Source: Chloroflexota bacterium (lineage in GTDB: Bacteria; Chloroflexota; Anaerolineae; Anaerolineales; UBA11579). Taken from it: 64,000 nucleotides of DNA. The DNA is taken from NCBI GenBank assembly GCA_013112575.1, contig JABFGG010000008.1:122896-186895 (forward strand), written 5' to 3'. Below are positions 34,009-42,669 of this stretch, one piece after another (positions within the stretch are counted from its first letter, which is position 1; each line of letters opens with the position of its first letter). The translations under genes and the position numbers were made by a program. The notes beneath the pieces were generated by a model that did not search any database, was not told the origin of the DNA, and worked only from the letters and a program-made list of their open reading frames with translations.

Positions 34009-35379
34009 CTAATTGTCTAGTGCTATCTCGTACTTGACGACCTTGGTACGTGCTGCCACGTATAAGTCCCCTTCATCATCAATGGCCAGGCCGAAAGTAG
34101 ACCCAAGCACAGAGATTCGATTGAGGAACTGTCCGCCATAGTCAAATATCTGGATGCCCCAGGAGTCGCTCACGTATATGCGCCCCTGCCCATCAACAAC
34201 GATACCGCCGGGGGCGCGTAATTGGCCGGGGTCATCACCTTCAGAACTGATGCGTGTGATGAATTGACCATCCGGGCCGAACTTGAATACGGTTCCACCA
34301 AAGACCGGTACCACATAGACATTGCCAACGCCATCTACTGCGATGTCGCGAATATTGTCATTATCAATATTCTCAGTGATAGCCGCCTCAGCAAACTGGC
34401 CCACAACCCCATCACTTCCAAACCATAGCAGAGAGGCATCATCACCATCATGCACAGCCACTAGGCCGTTGTCTGCCCCGACCGCAAGCGGCCCAAAGCG
34501 TCCAGTAAAGAAATCATTCGCAGCATCGTAGGTCAGGGTGTTCAGCAATTCGCCCGTCATACCGTCATGCACAGTTAGTCCAGCCGTCTGGTTAATATAA
34601 AGCAAGCCATCACGCGAGGCAGCGATGGCATCCAACGGGCCATCGTCGATCCTGTTCCACAAAGTGATGAACTCCCCTTCTGGCGAAAAGACCTGCACAC
34701 GAGAGGAACCAAACTCCGCGACATAGATACGGCCTTCGCCATCAACGGATACAAAACGCGCATCCGTGAACTGTCCCGAGCCTATACCTTCGCTGCCAAA
34801 CTCAAGAACTTGCGCACCAGCTGCGATACCTGCGGAACTCAAGATGTTTTGGGCAAAGGGATTGGGAATAGCAAAGAACAGAATACCGCCCACCAGCAAC
34901 AGGATACCCAATGGAAGCACTATCGATACAAGTAAAGTCCCACAGCTCACGGCGGCTGTCGCAGCCGTGGCCCCTTTGGCGATCTTCATGCTGGATTCCG
35001 GATTCCAGCCAGTACCCTGTACACTAAGGACGGCGGGAGCACGCAGGTTGATACCATTTACCTCAATGGAACGGCCTTCTGCCAGGCGGATAATGGTAGC
35101 CTCTTCCATGGCTTCACTGCCAAAGACCTCTGCAAAGGTCTGCATGGCTGCATCCATGTCACCACCGCGTGCTAAGGTGGCGATACGGTGCAACTCGGCC
35201 GATTGGCGTGTGAGGGTATTAAATTGGGGTGCAGGTTTTTCTTTGGGGGTTTTGCGCAGAGCTTCAGGCGCAACGATGTTTGAACGGCAATAGTCACAGG
35301 TGATGACATTGTCGCCATCGAGGTCGGCCTCTAAATGGCCTCCGCAATTAGGGCATTTCAGGGTTTGGATGTCCGTCAT
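34009..35379 (-). CDS. Zinc-ribbon, membrane segment and NHL-repeat protein
   Basis: A 456-residue protein from ATG 35379 (AGGAG 7 bases upstream; a GTG two codons earlier is less likely). The N terminus is a zinc ribbon (CPNCGGHLEADLDGD...CDYC). A helical part follows to about residue 130, then a pair of hydrophobic segments near 140-175, then at least five NHL-type beta-propeller repeats (for example GNVYVVPVFGGTVFKFGPDG and GRIYVSDSWGIQIFDYGG) to the end. The topology suggests a cytoplasmic zinc ribbon and an external propeller. The function is unknown; NHL propellers mediate binding. Confidence 0.82.
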   Translation of the reverse strand: MTDIQTLKCPNCGGHLEADLDGDNVITCDYCRSNIVAPEALRKTPKEKPAPQFNTLTRQSAELHRIATLARGGDMDAAMQTFAEVFGSEAMEEATIIRLAEGRSIEVNGINLRAPAVLSVQGTGWNPESSMKIAKGATAATAAVSCGTLLVSIVLPLGILLLVGGILFFAIPNPFAQNILSSAGIAAGAQVLEFGSEGIGSGQFTDARFVSVDGEGRIYVAEFGSSRVQVFSPEGEFITLWNRIDDGPLDAIAASRDGLLYINQTAGLTVHDGMTGELLNTLTYDAANDFFTGRFGPLAVGADNGLVAVHDGDDASLLWFGSDGVVGQFAEAAITENIDNDNIRDIAVDGVGNVYVVPVFGGTVFKFGPDGQFITRISSEGDDPGQLRAPGGIVVDGQGRIYVSDSWGIQIFDYGGQFLNRISVLGSTFGLAIDDEGDLYVAARTKVVKYEIALDN

Positions 35380-35481
35380 GGACACTCTCCTCTTCTCTCT
35401 CTATTTACATCCAAATAACGTATTTAGTTGTGATTTTGTTACAGCATTATAGAGCAAAGTCAAGCAAATCAACTCCGGTAT

Positions 35482-36186
35482 TTATACTGAGCGCGTAAGC
35501 CCTCCGTCCACCCGCAGATTCTGGCCCGTGATATAGCTGGAGGCATCCGAAACCAGAAAGGTTACGGTTGAGGCGATTTCATTCACCGATGCATATCGCC
35601 CCATAGGAATACGTTTGAGATTTTCATCGCTCGCCGGATAACTATCGGCAAAGCCGGGCAGCACGTTGTTCATGCGGATACCTTCTCTGGCATATTGATC
35701 TGAATAGAGTTTCGTGAAACTCCCCAGCGCGGCCCGCAAGCTGCTGGACACTGGGAACCCGGGATCCGGTTCAAAGGCCGCAAAAGTGGAAATATTGACG
35801 ATGGAACCACTGCCCTGGTTCTGCATGATAGGAGTCACGAGTCGCGCCATACGCACCGCGTTGAGCAGCACGATATCCAGGCCAAGATGCCAGTCTTCAT
35901 CGGGGATATTCAGCAAGGGGCCTTTGGGAGGATGGCCGGTGTTATTGACCACGGCGTCAACACGCCCGTAATTCTCCATGGTCATGTCGACCAACTTCTT
36001 TAGGTCGTCCGGGTTGGTCACAGAGCCAGTCAAGCCGATGCCGCCCAGTTCTTCTGCCAGTGTTTCTGCACCACCACTATTGGAGAAGAGGGCCAGCCTG
36101 TAATCCTTTGAGGCCAGTTCACGGGCGATGGCTGCCCCCATCCCCTTGCCTGCTGCAGTTACGATGGCGACCTTGTTCTCATCCAT
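35482..36186 (-). CDS. Short-chain dehydrogenase/reductase-like protein lacking the catalytic Tyr and Lys
   Basis: A 234-residue protein with the SDR Rossmann start AIVTAAGKGMG, the NNTG strand (DAVVNNTGHPP), and the C-terminal VDGGLT of the FabG-like class. The active-site segment that normally reads Tyr-x3-Lys-Ala-Ala is here SSSLRAALGSF, with Ser and Arg in place of the catalytic Tyr and Lys, although the Ser of NISTFAAF remains. It may be a non-catalytic or altered SDR, or use another residue. It is monocistronic, with a terminator after it. Confidence 0.8.
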   Translation of the reverse strand: MDENKVAIVTAAGKGMGAAIARELASKDYRLALFSNSGGAETLAEELGGIGLTGSVTNPDDLKKLVDMTMENYGRVDAVVNNTGHPPKGPLLNIPDEDWHLGLDIVLLNAVRMARLVTPIMQNQGSGSIVNISTFAAFEPDPGFPVSSSLRAALGSFTKLYSDQYAREGIRMNNVLPGFADSYPASDENLKRIPMGRYASVNEIASTVTFLVSDASSYITGQNLRVDGGLTRSV

Positions 36187-36251
36187 GGGGAGAATACTCC
36201 TGTTGTTTGGAATTGGAAAAAGATATTGTACAGGCTGTTAGCTGATTAAGG

Positions 36252-36285
36252 AAAAAGTCTTGACGAATAATCGTCAGGACTTTTT
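36252..36285. terminator. Hairpin terminator between SDR and cyclic-nucleotide-binding gene
   Basis: A 15-base stem (36252-36266 and 36271-36285) with a G-U pair and a 4-base loop, flanked by A and T tracts. It most likely ends the minus-strand gene at 36309. Confidence 0.85.
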
Positions 36286-36308
36286 TATTTATTTGAGAGA
36301 TGCTGGTC

Positions 36309-36674
36309 TTACGAACCAGCGGCATCTTCCGTGCGTCTACGGACGCGGTCGGCCATCACGCCCATCACCTGGAGGGCAAACATGGGTGTTTGTTGTACCA
36401 ACCACAAGAAGCGATCTTTATTGATAGCCGCTACTTTCACATCCGTCTTGGCTCTGGCAGAAGCACTGCGCGGGGTTTGATCTAGAAGGGCCATCTCACC
36501 AAATATTTCACCCGCCACGAGAGTATCAAATTGGGCGTCTTCAAAATATAATTCGATCTCCCCTTCCAGCACAGCATACATGAGATCGCCAATACTGCCC
36601 TGCTCAAAAATGGTTTCACCGGCAGCATACTCACGTACATCATCTTCGTGGTTAAAGATATCAAACTTGGCCAT
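36309..36674 (-). CDS. Cyclic nucleotide-binding domain protein
   Basis: A 121-residue stand-alone cNMP-binding beta-barrel from ATG 36674 (GAGGAG upstream). It has the standard sequence of strands: EYAAGETIFEQGSIGDLMYAVLEGEIELYF, and the phosphate-binding cassette GEIFGEMALLDQTPRSASA, which keeps the Glu and Arg that contact a cyclic nucleotide. A DNA-binding domain is absent, so it may be a sensor module working in trans. It is probably cytoplasmic. Confidence 0.9.
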   Translation of the reverse strand: MAKFDIFNHEDDVREYAAGETIFEQGSIGDLMYAVLEGEIELYFEDAQFDTLVAGEIFGEMALLDQTPRSASARAKTDVKVAAINKDRFLWLVQQTPMFALQVMGVMADRVRRRTEDAAGS

Positions 36675-36794
36675 CAGGTTACTCCTCGCTGGCTGGTATC
36701 TAACCAATCATAAACCAGTCAGTCTCCCCAGCAGTTAAGGTTTTGTTAAATTCACACGGTGGAAATTCTTTCCCCTCAAAATCCAAAGCGTTAG

Positions 36795-36977
36795 CTATTC
36801 AAGGTCATCGGGATTTTTGGCAGTTGACATGGCCATCAGGGTGCCGAATCCTGCGAAAGCTATGCCAAAGGCAAAAGTCATGCCTGTTGTGCCACCGATC
36901 ACACCTAATAGGGCCCCTATCGTGAAGCCACAAGCGGCACAAAACAATGCCAATCCCCAGCGTGGTAGTAGGTCCAT
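36795..36977 (-). CDS. Small two-helix membrane protein
   Basis: A 60-residue protein: MDLLPRWG, then two Gly-rich membrane helices (about 9-28 and 32-52), then a polar end (STAKNPDDLE). A GAGGAC ribosome site precedes the ATG. No family recognised. Confidence 0.55.
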   Translation of the reverse strand: MDLLPRWGLALFCAACGFTIGALLGVIGGTTGMTFAFGIAFAGFGTLMAMSTAKNPDDLE

Positions 36978-37199
36978 AGTCCTCTATGCATCCTCGTTGT
37001 CCTCCATCTGAGCCACATAAATTCTAGGTGCAAAGAGGGCTTTGAAACGAATCAACCACCTAACAAATTGGTAAGGCATAGAAGTTGCACAGAAAAGAAA
37101 TATCAATACTCTAGGCCTTACGGGTCAGAAAGCTTTCCAAACCGTAGGGTAACTAGCTAGACAATTGTCCTAAAATAGATTCCCTGCAAAGCGACATAG

Positions 37200-37475
37200 A
37201 TGTTAAAAACCATTCGCTTCAGATACTACGAAATCATGTCACCTACTCAAAGAATCACCGTTAGGCGCCAGGCGGCGCACTCAGGCATTGCCCTTGCATT
37301 AGGAGTTGTTCCGTGGAGCAAGCTGGGTAACTTGATCAACGAAAGCTATATACTCAACCCCACTACCAGCCTGCTATTACCCACCATTTGCGCATTGCTC
37401 GGGGGCCTTTTATGGTGGTACGTTTTAGAGCAGGGTACGCTGAAACACATCGTAGAACGTTTACAATCGTTGTAG
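37200..37475 (+). CDS. Small membrane protein
   Basis: A 91-residue frame with two hydrophobic segments (about 27-43 and 57-75) in a basic protein. An internal ATG at 37236 is an alternative start. Neither has a clear ribosome site, so the start is uncertain. A hairpin terminator lies 29 bases after the stop, which supports transcription in this direction. Function unknown. Confidence 0.5.
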   Translation: MLKTIRFRYYEIMSPTQRITVRRQAAHSGIALALGVVPWSKLGNLINESYILNPTTSLLLPTICALLGGLLWWYVLEQGTLKHIVERLQSL

Positions 37476-37503
37476 TACAACATAATAAACCAGAGAACAA
37501 ATA

Positions 37504-37532
37504 CGGGACGGCCCATTGCTATGACCGTCCCG
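37504..37532 (+). terminator. Hairpin terminator
   Basis: An 8-base GC-rich stem (37504-37511 and 37525-37532) with a 13-base loop, followed by CACTTTTTAA, typical of an intrinsic terminator on the plus strand. Confidence 0.8.
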
Positions 37533-37697
37533 ACACTTTTTAAGCGGAAGCCCCGACTTAACAGGCAAGAAAGCTAACCGAAGCGTTAGCGCAGAATCAA
37601 CCATTTCGCTCTAGAATGAATACAAATAAAAAATCACCGGCTGGGCACATTATTTGCAACCCTCATGATTAACGCTCTAGCCAAAAAGGAGCAGGCC

Positions 37698-37856
37698 ATG
37701 GCCAACCTCACTCATCGAAACAATCTTTATCAAGGCAACGTAGAACGTTACCGTCAAGAACAACGCGATATGGCCCAGGCGTGGACACTGACAGTGTTCA
37801 GCGCTTTGATCGCTCTCTTTGTAGCTGCTGCCTTTTTTACCAGCCTCATGTTGTAA
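37698..37856 (+). CDS. Small single-pass membrane protein
   Basis: A 52-residue protein from ATG 37698, which has AAGGAG 6 bases upstream. A polar, Gln/Arg-rich N half (MANLTHRNNLYQGN) is followed by one C-terminal membrane helix (about 28-50). It has its own terminator hairpin. Function unknown; the layout resembles small tail-anchored proteins. Confidence 0.6.
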   Translation: MANLTHRNNLYQGNVERYRQEQRDMAQAWTLTVFSALIALFVAAAFFTSLML

Positions 37857-37906
37857 GTTACGCAGACATCTGCGAGCTTTACTCTCCTCCTCTCTCTTCC
37901 TCCTTA

Positions 37907-37936
37907 GAAGAAGCCCGCTGCTTGGCGGGCTTCTTC
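37907..37936 (+). terminator. Hairpin terminator
   Basis: A perfect 12-base stem (37907-37918 and 37925-37936) with a 6-base loop, 50 bases after the small gene. The T-run is within the stem. Confidence 0.75.
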
Positions 37937-38060
37937 GCGCTTATGGAACTGCCCCGGACCACCAACAGAAATGAAGGGCCAATCTAACGAAGGCGTAAAG
38001 TGAGTTGACCGCGATTATCGTTACAATCAAAGCATAGACATTTGTCACGGAGACCATGCT

Positions 38061-38519
38061 ATGAAGCCTTTTACAACATCCCTCCCCAATCTGGATCAAC
38101 TGAGTCTTTCAGAGAGTCCGGACTTCATCGAAGAATTCACCCGCGACGCCTTAATGCAACATGGCAGCAATCCGAACAGTGATCAAGCCCTGGTGATTGC
38201 ATTACACCTTGCAAAGGCATACACAGCCCAGCAAAAACTAAAATCTGCGGAAAGAACTCTACGTGACGTACGTGCTCGCTTAGATGCAAGTTCACGCCAG
38301 GTGCAATTACGCTATCTCATCGAAGTAACGCGCTTCTTCCTGGCCAAAGACAACAAAGATGAGGCTCAAACACTTTGGAACAAGGCCAAAAAGCTATGTG
38401 TCCATATACACGATGAGTACGCCGAGGCCGAATTATCACAGTTAATTACAGCACTTTCCGCACCTCCTTTACCTGATAGAACTAAAGAACCCACGTTCCA
38501 GGTAGTTGCTGTAGTTTAA
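38061..38519 (+). CDS. TPR-like helical protein, function unknown
   Basis: A 152-residue soluble protein, mostly helical. ALHLAKAYTAQQKLKSAERT and FFLAKDNKDEAQTLWNKAKK are spaced like tetratricopeptide repeats. A GGAG site precedes the ATG. There is no membrane segment or signal. The repeats suggest protein binding; partners are unknown. Confidence 0.7.
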   Translation: MKPFTTSLPNLDQLSLSESPDFIEEFTRDALMQHGSNPNSDQALVIALHLAKAYTAQQKLKSAERTLRDVRARLDASSRQVQLRYLIEVTRFFLAKDNKDEAQTLWNKAKKLCVHIHDEYAEAELSQLITALSAPPLPDRTKEPTFQVVAVV

Positions 38520-38640
38520 TACGATTAAACCTACCCAAATAATCAATTCAAACCATGGGGCTATGTCGGGCATGTTTGCTTTGTGTTAAGATTCACATTC
38601 GAAATACTTGTTGAGTATTTGACAACTTGAGGAGAAAAAG

Positions 38641-39498
38641 ATGAGTCTACGCAAACAAAAAATGTTGGCGGGGTGGGCCGTGTTATTACTGGCTGCCCTG
38701 GCTTGCAACATTACGGGAGAATCCCCAGAGGCCGTCGAGGCAGCCATCCAAACATTATCAGCCCAACAAACACTCACAGCCCAGGCAGCGCCGCCTGAAG
38801 CACCCCCACCAGAACAGCCGCAAGTGCAACCACCACCTGGGGAAGAGGCAACATTGACACCGTCTCCCTCACCAACAATAGCTCTGTCAGCCACAACTTC
38901 GATACCCATGGTATCGGTCAGCGTGAATACCAACTGTCGTTCCGGGCCAGGTGTGGGATATGCTTTGCTAGACTCGCTGGTTGTAGGCCAGCAAGTCCAG
39001 ATCACACAACGAGCGCCGCAGGGTTTTAATTACGTGCTGATCAATCGGCCTAATGGCGGCGGTGAGTGTTGGTTGTGGTTGCAATATGCTACGATTACAG
39101 GTGATACCAGCAATCTGCCTGTCGCCACGCCACCACCTTCGCCCACACCAACCTTCACCCCAACTTTCACAGCAACCGTCACCATCACGCCTACACCGGC
39201 CCCCGGGACTATCAGTGGTATTGTCTACGACGATATCAATGGTAACAATACGCAGGATGGTGGTGAAAGTGGCTTCCCAGCGATTACGATCTTTGTGGGT
39301 CAAGGAGCCTGTGCATCAATAGGTCTCACTGGGGGCACCACTAATATAAACGGGCAATTTAGCTTCCCTGATATCCCTGCTGGGGAATACTGTGTGACAG
39401 TGGACTTATCACCAATCGTGTGTCCTACTTCGCCTTTAGAAAAGACCATAACAGTAACTGCAGGCAACACAACCAACGTTAGCTTCCCTTGTAACTAG
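38641..39498 (+). CDS. Lipoprotein with SH3-like and SdrD B-like domains
   Basis: A 285-residue lipoprotein with lipobox ALAC (Cys22). A Pro/Glu-rich spacer leads to an SH3-like domain (VNTNCRSGPGVGYALLDSLV to ATITG, about 97-158). A Thr/Pro linker and a C-terminal SdrD B-type domain follow (GTISGIVYDDINGNNTQDGG, then GQFSFPDIPAGEYCVTVDL), with the calcium-loop pattern DINGNNTQDGGE. SH3-type domains bind peptidoglycan, and B domains act as rigid stalks in surface proteins, so the protein probably links the membrane to the wall. GAGGAG precedes the ATG. Confidence 0.88.
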   Translation: MSLRKQKMLAGWAVLLLAALACNITGESPEAVEAAIQTLSAQQTLTAQAAPPEAPPPEQPQVQPPPGEEATLTPSPSPTIALSATTSIPMVSVSVNTNCRSGPGVGYALLDSLVVGQQVQITQRAPQGFNYVLINRPNGGGECWLWLQYATITGDTSNLPVATPPPSPTPTFTPTFTATVTITPTPAPGTISGIVYDDINGNNTQDGGESGFPAITIFVGQGACASIGLTGGTTNINGQFSFPDIPAGEYCVTVDLSPIVCPTSPLEKTITVTAGNTTNVSFPCN

Positions 39499-39512
39499 AT
39501 CGCCTGAATCCG

Positions 39513-39540
39513 AAAGCGCCCTCTTTACAGAGGGCGCTTT
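39513..39540 (+). terminator. Hairpin terminator
   Basis: A perfect 12-base stem (39513-39524 and 39529-39540), TTAC loop, followed by TTT. It lies between the convergent genes ending at 39498 and 39557. Confidence 0.9.
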
Positions 39541-39556
39541 TTCTATTTAATAACTA

Positions 39557-39730
39557 CTAGAAATTCAGGAAAAAGAAGATAACAACTCCTGCCACAGTGG
39601 CAATCAGGCCACTTAGCATAATCACGCTTTTGGAGATACCAATGCTCTCAAAGTTAAGGAAGCGCCCCGCGAGGCGCACCCCGAAACCAAAAACAAGCAG
39701 GATCAACCCAAGGATCTGACTGGTACTCAT
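39557..39730 (-). CDS. 57-residue two-helix membrane protein, coupled to upstream lipoprotein
   Basis: A small protein with two membrane helices (about 5-20 and 34-56). Its ATG overlaps the TGA of the lipoprotein gene upstream in the four-base ATGA arrangement, which strongly suggests translational coupling. The same gene pair type (lipoprotein, then tiny membrane protein) is seen at 30966-31934. Function unknown. Confidence 0.7.
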   Translation of the reverse strand: MSTSQILGLILLVFGFGVRLAGRFLNFESIGISKSVIMLSGLIATVAGVVIFFFLNF

Positions 39731-40254
39731 TCAGAGTCGCTCAGGGTGCGGGTAATGCGATGGCAGGCAAGTGTCTCGCCCTGGTCGGGGTCCAAATAAT
39801 CATAAATTTCGGTAAAGCCTGCGGGGGTGAACTCGATCACGTATGTATCCACCCAACCATTTTCAAAAGTTTTCTCATGGCGATATAGATTGGTGTCAAT
39901 ATTGGTATAGGTCCGCGACTCTCCATTGCCTATATCACTGACCAATACCTCCCCGTCACTGAAACTCAGTAAGAATTGCACAATTTCGTCATTACTATCA
40001 TCGTTGCAGATGTTCTCCGCTTCAACGAATTGCAGGTAAACATGATCACCGGAGTTGGCACATTCTTCAGGGGATAGTTCGGCACCACAATCACTGCCAA
40101 GTTCAACCACTTCTGGCTCGATCTCTACGGGCGTGGAGACAACGGTCTCAGGTGTGGGCAACTCAACAGGCTGCTCCTCTGCTGGAGGCGGGGAAGCACA
40201 GCCTGCCAATATGAGCAATGTTAAAATCAAGGCCCTATGAATTTGTTTGTTCAT
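39727..40254 (-). CDS. Lipoprotein, function unknown
   Basis: A 175-residue lipoprotein from ATG 40254 with lipobox LAGC (Cys19) and a Pro/Glu/Val-rich linker to about residue 48. The mature domain has four Cys residues, paired perhaps as disulfides (GSDCGAELSPEECANSGDH, ENICNDDSND, ETLACHRI). The fold appears beta-rich. Another start at 40299 would only extend the signal. No motif that names a function was found. It overlaps the tiny membrane protein gene. Confidence 0.72.
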   Translation of the reverse strand: MNKQIHRALILTLLILAGCASPPPAEEQPVELPTPETVVSTPVEIEPEVVELGSDCGAELSPEECANSGDHVYLQFVEAENICNDDSNDEIVQFLLSFSDGEVLVSDIGNGESRTYTNIDTNLYRHEKTFENGWVDTYVIEFTPAGFTEIYDYLDPDQGETLACHRITRTLSDSE

Positions 40255-40385
40255 TATTATTGCATCTCCAAGTTTATGTGTTCCATCCCAGCACGACACA
40301 CTCTACGAACTCTTCTAGTGTGCATACTATAATAGATGAAATCTTCAAAGCAAAGGTATTCGTTCATCAATTTCTAGAGAGCAGC

Positions 40386-40862
40386 ATGCCAATTAAAACC
40401 AAAGAACTTACACCTCCCACCGGTCTTGGACGCATCTTGTTCCGATTACCTATTTGGCTCTATCGCCTGGGTCTGGGCGGTTTGCTCGGAAAGCGTTTCG
40501 TTTTAGTCAATCACATGGGGCGCAAGAGCGGCAAAGAGCGCCAGGCCGTGCTTGAAGTGGTGGACTACGATAATGAGAGCCAACGCGTAGTTGTTACAGC
40601 GGCCTTTGGTGAAAAGACGGCCTGGTATCAAAACCTGATGAGCCAACCGGATACCACGATCCAAATAGGCTGGCAAAAGTTGCAAGTCACATCCAAACAA
40701 TTACAAGCACAGGAAAGCGGCGAAATACTATTGGACTTCGCCAAGAAAAACCCAGGTGAAGCGCGCTTTGTAAATTTATTAGGCTACGAAGTGGATGGAA
40801 GTGATGAAGATTGGCGCGCTGTGGGGGAAGACTTGATCATGGTAGGCTTTACACCACTCTAA
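40386..40862 (+). CDS. Deazaflavin-dependent nitroreductase-like protein
   Basis: A 158-residue protein from ATG 40386; the open frame extends upstream without a credible start. It carries VLVNHMGRKSGKERQAVLEVV, the G-R-K-S-G motif of F420-dependent Ddn-type proteins, and a split-barrel pattern after it (VVVTAAFGEKTAWYQNLMSQP and IGWQKLQVTSKQL). Such enzymes bind F420 or FMN. The F420 link is consistent with Chloroflexota but not proven here. Its length is typical. Confidence 0.85.
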   Translation: MPIKTKELTPPTGLGRILFRLPIWLYRLGLGGLLGKRFVLVNHMGRKSGKERQAVLEVVDYDNESQRVVVTAAFGEKTAWYQNLMSQPDTTIQIGWQKLQVTSKQLQAQESGEILLDFAKKNPGEARFVNLLGYEVDGSDEDWRAVGEDLIMVGFTPL

Positions 40863-40874
40863 GATAGATACAGA

Positions 40875-41651
40875 TTAAACCTTTTGGCCCCAGAAGATAG
40901 AGCGTGTAGAGGCTGGCGTGTAGGGATTACTAGAGCGATCCCCATAGTGACCTCTGATTTCAAATCCATATTTACCCAACCAGGACTGAACTTCCAAAGT
41001 ACTGACCGGATGAGTCTGGCGAACATATTCCTCATGAACTAAATCACCCGTTGGAAAAACGATCTTTGTACGCCGTAATTCTTTGATCAAGCGCATTGGA
41101 GCATCATGCCAAAGCGGTTCCGATGTACTCATAATCACTGTGCCGTCTTCGCAAGTTCCTGTTGGGAAACTGCTTCTGATTCCCGGCTTATACCAGGACG
41201 GGTCAAGGTCACCTTCCATATGGTTGTTATCAACGTAAATGTAACCACCAGGGAGCACTGCCTTGGAAGCAAGGTCGATACATCGTTCTTGCTCCTCAGC
41301 TGTACCGAATTCATAGAAACAATTCCCTCCAAGGATGACAAGGTCAAAACCTCCAGGCCAATCAGAATTCATCACATCTGCTTGTATCAAGTCTATGCGG
41401 TGTGGTATCTCAACTGATAGTTCCTTGATTTTTACTCGAGCGCGATCAAGCATGGGTCTAGACTGGTCAATGCCAACCACTCGATGGCCTGCTTGAGCTA
41501 AAGGAATACAAATTCGGCCAGTTCCGCAAAATGGCTCGAGAATATAAAATTTCTTCTTGTCCCCCATCAAGGTCCGGATGAGTCCAACATCATCCATATA
41601 ATTTTCAATCTGATCGTAGAGTTCAGCGATATGAGGATCAAAAGAATACAT
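40875..41651 (-). CDS. Class I SAM-dependent methyltransferase
   Basis: A 258-residue enzyme with motif I FYILEPFCGTGRICIPL (Glu-Pro-Phe-Cys-Gly), motif II VVGIDQSRPML, then DLVILGGNCFYEF, as in UbiE/Tam-type small-molecule methyltransferases. A GTG three codons upstream is also possible, and no ribosome site decides it. The C-terminal part, with EYVRQTHPVSTLEVQSWLGK, is the usual substrate-binding cap. Substrate unknown. Confidence 0.85.
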   Translation of the reverse strand: MYSFDPHIAELYDQIENYMDDVGLIRTLMGDKKKFYILEPFCGTGRICIPLAQAGHRVVGIDQSRPMLDRARVKIKELSVEIPHRIDLIQADVMNSDWPGGFDLVILGGNCFYEFGTAEEQERCIDLASKAVLPGGYIYVDNNHMEGDLDPSWYKPGIRSSFPTGTCEDGTVIMSTSEPLWHDAPMRLIKELRRTKIVFPTGDLVHEEYVRQTHPVSTLEVQSWLGKYGFEIRGHYGDRSSNPYTPASTRSIFWGQKV

Positions 41652-41708
41652 ATCGGTCACTAAAGGAATAATAAATGATGATTAGTCTGCTAAATGACAG
41701 ATGTCAGT

Positions 41709-41813
41709 TTACATCAAAGGCGCGTGCAAAGCCAGATAATTACCAGCCATCGCTAAGGTAATGGCACAGGCTATGATCAAAGCCAGAAAGATGTAAACTG
41801 AAGCATATTTCAT
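41709..41813 (-). CDS. Possible 34-residue membrane protein
   Basis: A tiny frame, MKYASVYIFLALIIACAIT to its end, one membrane helix. It lacks a good ribosome site. Its first and last codons are covered by the two arms of a 12-base inverted repeat (41704-41715 and 41790-41801), which may be a coincidence of similar sequence. Low confidence. Confidence 0.35.
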   Translation of the reverse strand: MKYASVYIFLALIIACAITLAMAGNYLALHAPLM

Positions 41814-41901
41814 GATCGCATTAAGCTTACTGTCAAATACGATCTGTGAATTTACAGTCTTGTCAGAGCGACCTACCTAAATGAAATGATAAGTGCCCAT
41901 C

Positions 41902-42237
41902 TCAATCTTCCGCGCCAGCTTCCCTCAATATCTCCTCAAAACGGCTTGCTTCTTCTACGTCAGGAAAGTGCCAGTGAGACCACCAGATTTCTTTTGCCTG
42001 GATAGCATGCTTAGCCAAGACATCGCGTATCCATTGCGCTTGTTCTGGGTATTCAGGTCTGCCCTCTGCACCGCGTGCTGGCAATTCGGGGATATGTAGA
42101 AAGATATCCCCTGACTTGCCAACATAATCCAGTGGGCCAATGGTGAAGCTATAAGATTGGGTATAGGATTTTTCCCCAACAGTCAGTGTAGACAATGTCC
42201 AGGTACGAGAATTTTTTGAGCGTTTGGACACAGGCAA
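41902..42237 (-). CDS. Small hypothetical protein
   Basis: A 111-residue soluble protein with a beta-rich front half (YTQSYSFTIGPLDYVGKSGD) and a helical C-terminal half with EIWWSHWHFPDVEEASRFEE, rich in Trp and His. No family recognised. The frame opens at a TTG without a ribosome site, 6 bases past the lipoprotein stop; a later GTG is possible. Probably in one operon with the lipoprotein gene upstream. Confidence 0.5.
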   Translation of the reverse strand: MPVSKRSKNSRTWTLSTLTVGEKSYTQSYSFTIGPLDYVGKSGDIFLHIPELPARGAEGRPEYPEQAQWIRDVLAKHAIQAKEIWWSHWHFPDVEEASRFEEILREAGAED

Positions 42238-42243
42238 AATGGG

Positions 42244-42669
42244 CTAACTGCGAGTCATAACATTACCAGAGGAGTCACGCAAGACATTCTCCACCGGGTC
42301 GTAGATCAGTTGCAGCGAAAAATCCATTTCATCACTACTACCATCACACAGCCCTGTGCCGGTGAGGTTTATGGTATTGGTATCGGCTAATTCCACAGTG
42401 CCACTTGCACGATAAGCACTGCCCCCACAATTATCTGAGCTGTCTTCAGCGTAACGGAAAATAAAACCACCTTCAGGCGGCAGGAACACATCCATGAATA
42501 CACCATCTCTGAACCAGGATCCTTCAAAAAGACTTTCCGGGCTTGCAGTGGCGGTCAATTCGATGGAAGATGGAGCCTGATCGATGGGACTATTCGGTGC
42601 AACTGAGTTACGACCGCAAGCAACCAGACCCAAGACTAAAAGAGCAATCATTAAGGTTTTCCGAAGCAT
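42244..42669 (-). CDS. Small lipoprotein
   Basis: A 141-residue lipoprotein with lipobox LVAC (Cys18). The mature domain is beta-rich with one probable disulfide (DNCGGSAYRASG and GTGLCDG). It contains SWFRDGVFMDVFLPPEGGFIF, and the overall pattern resembles lipocalin-like or META-like small domains, but I would not assign it. It precedes the hypothetical gene on the same strand. Confidence 0.7.
   Translation of the reverse strand: MLRKTLMIALLVLGLVACGRNSVAPNSPIDQAPSSIELTATASPESLFEGSWFRDGVFMDVFLPPEGGFIFRYAEDSSDNCGGSAYRASGTVELADTNTINLTGTGLCDGSSDEMDFSLQLIYDPVENVLRDSSGNVMTRS

Noticed and set aside
34766..35293. 175-residue plus-strand frame over the NHL protein gene
   Set aside because: Opposite strand of a well supported gene with zinc ribbon and NHL repeats; no start signal.
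38602..38620. Imperfect palindrome AAATACT...AGTATTT before the SH3 lipoprotein gene
   Set aside because: Arms are 7 AT-rich bases, expected by chance; no promoter with good spacing overlaps it.
41704..41801. 12-base inverted repeat around a possible tiny gene
   Set aside because: The arms are 74 bases apart and coincide with similar codons; likely chance, so it is not listed as a repeat element.
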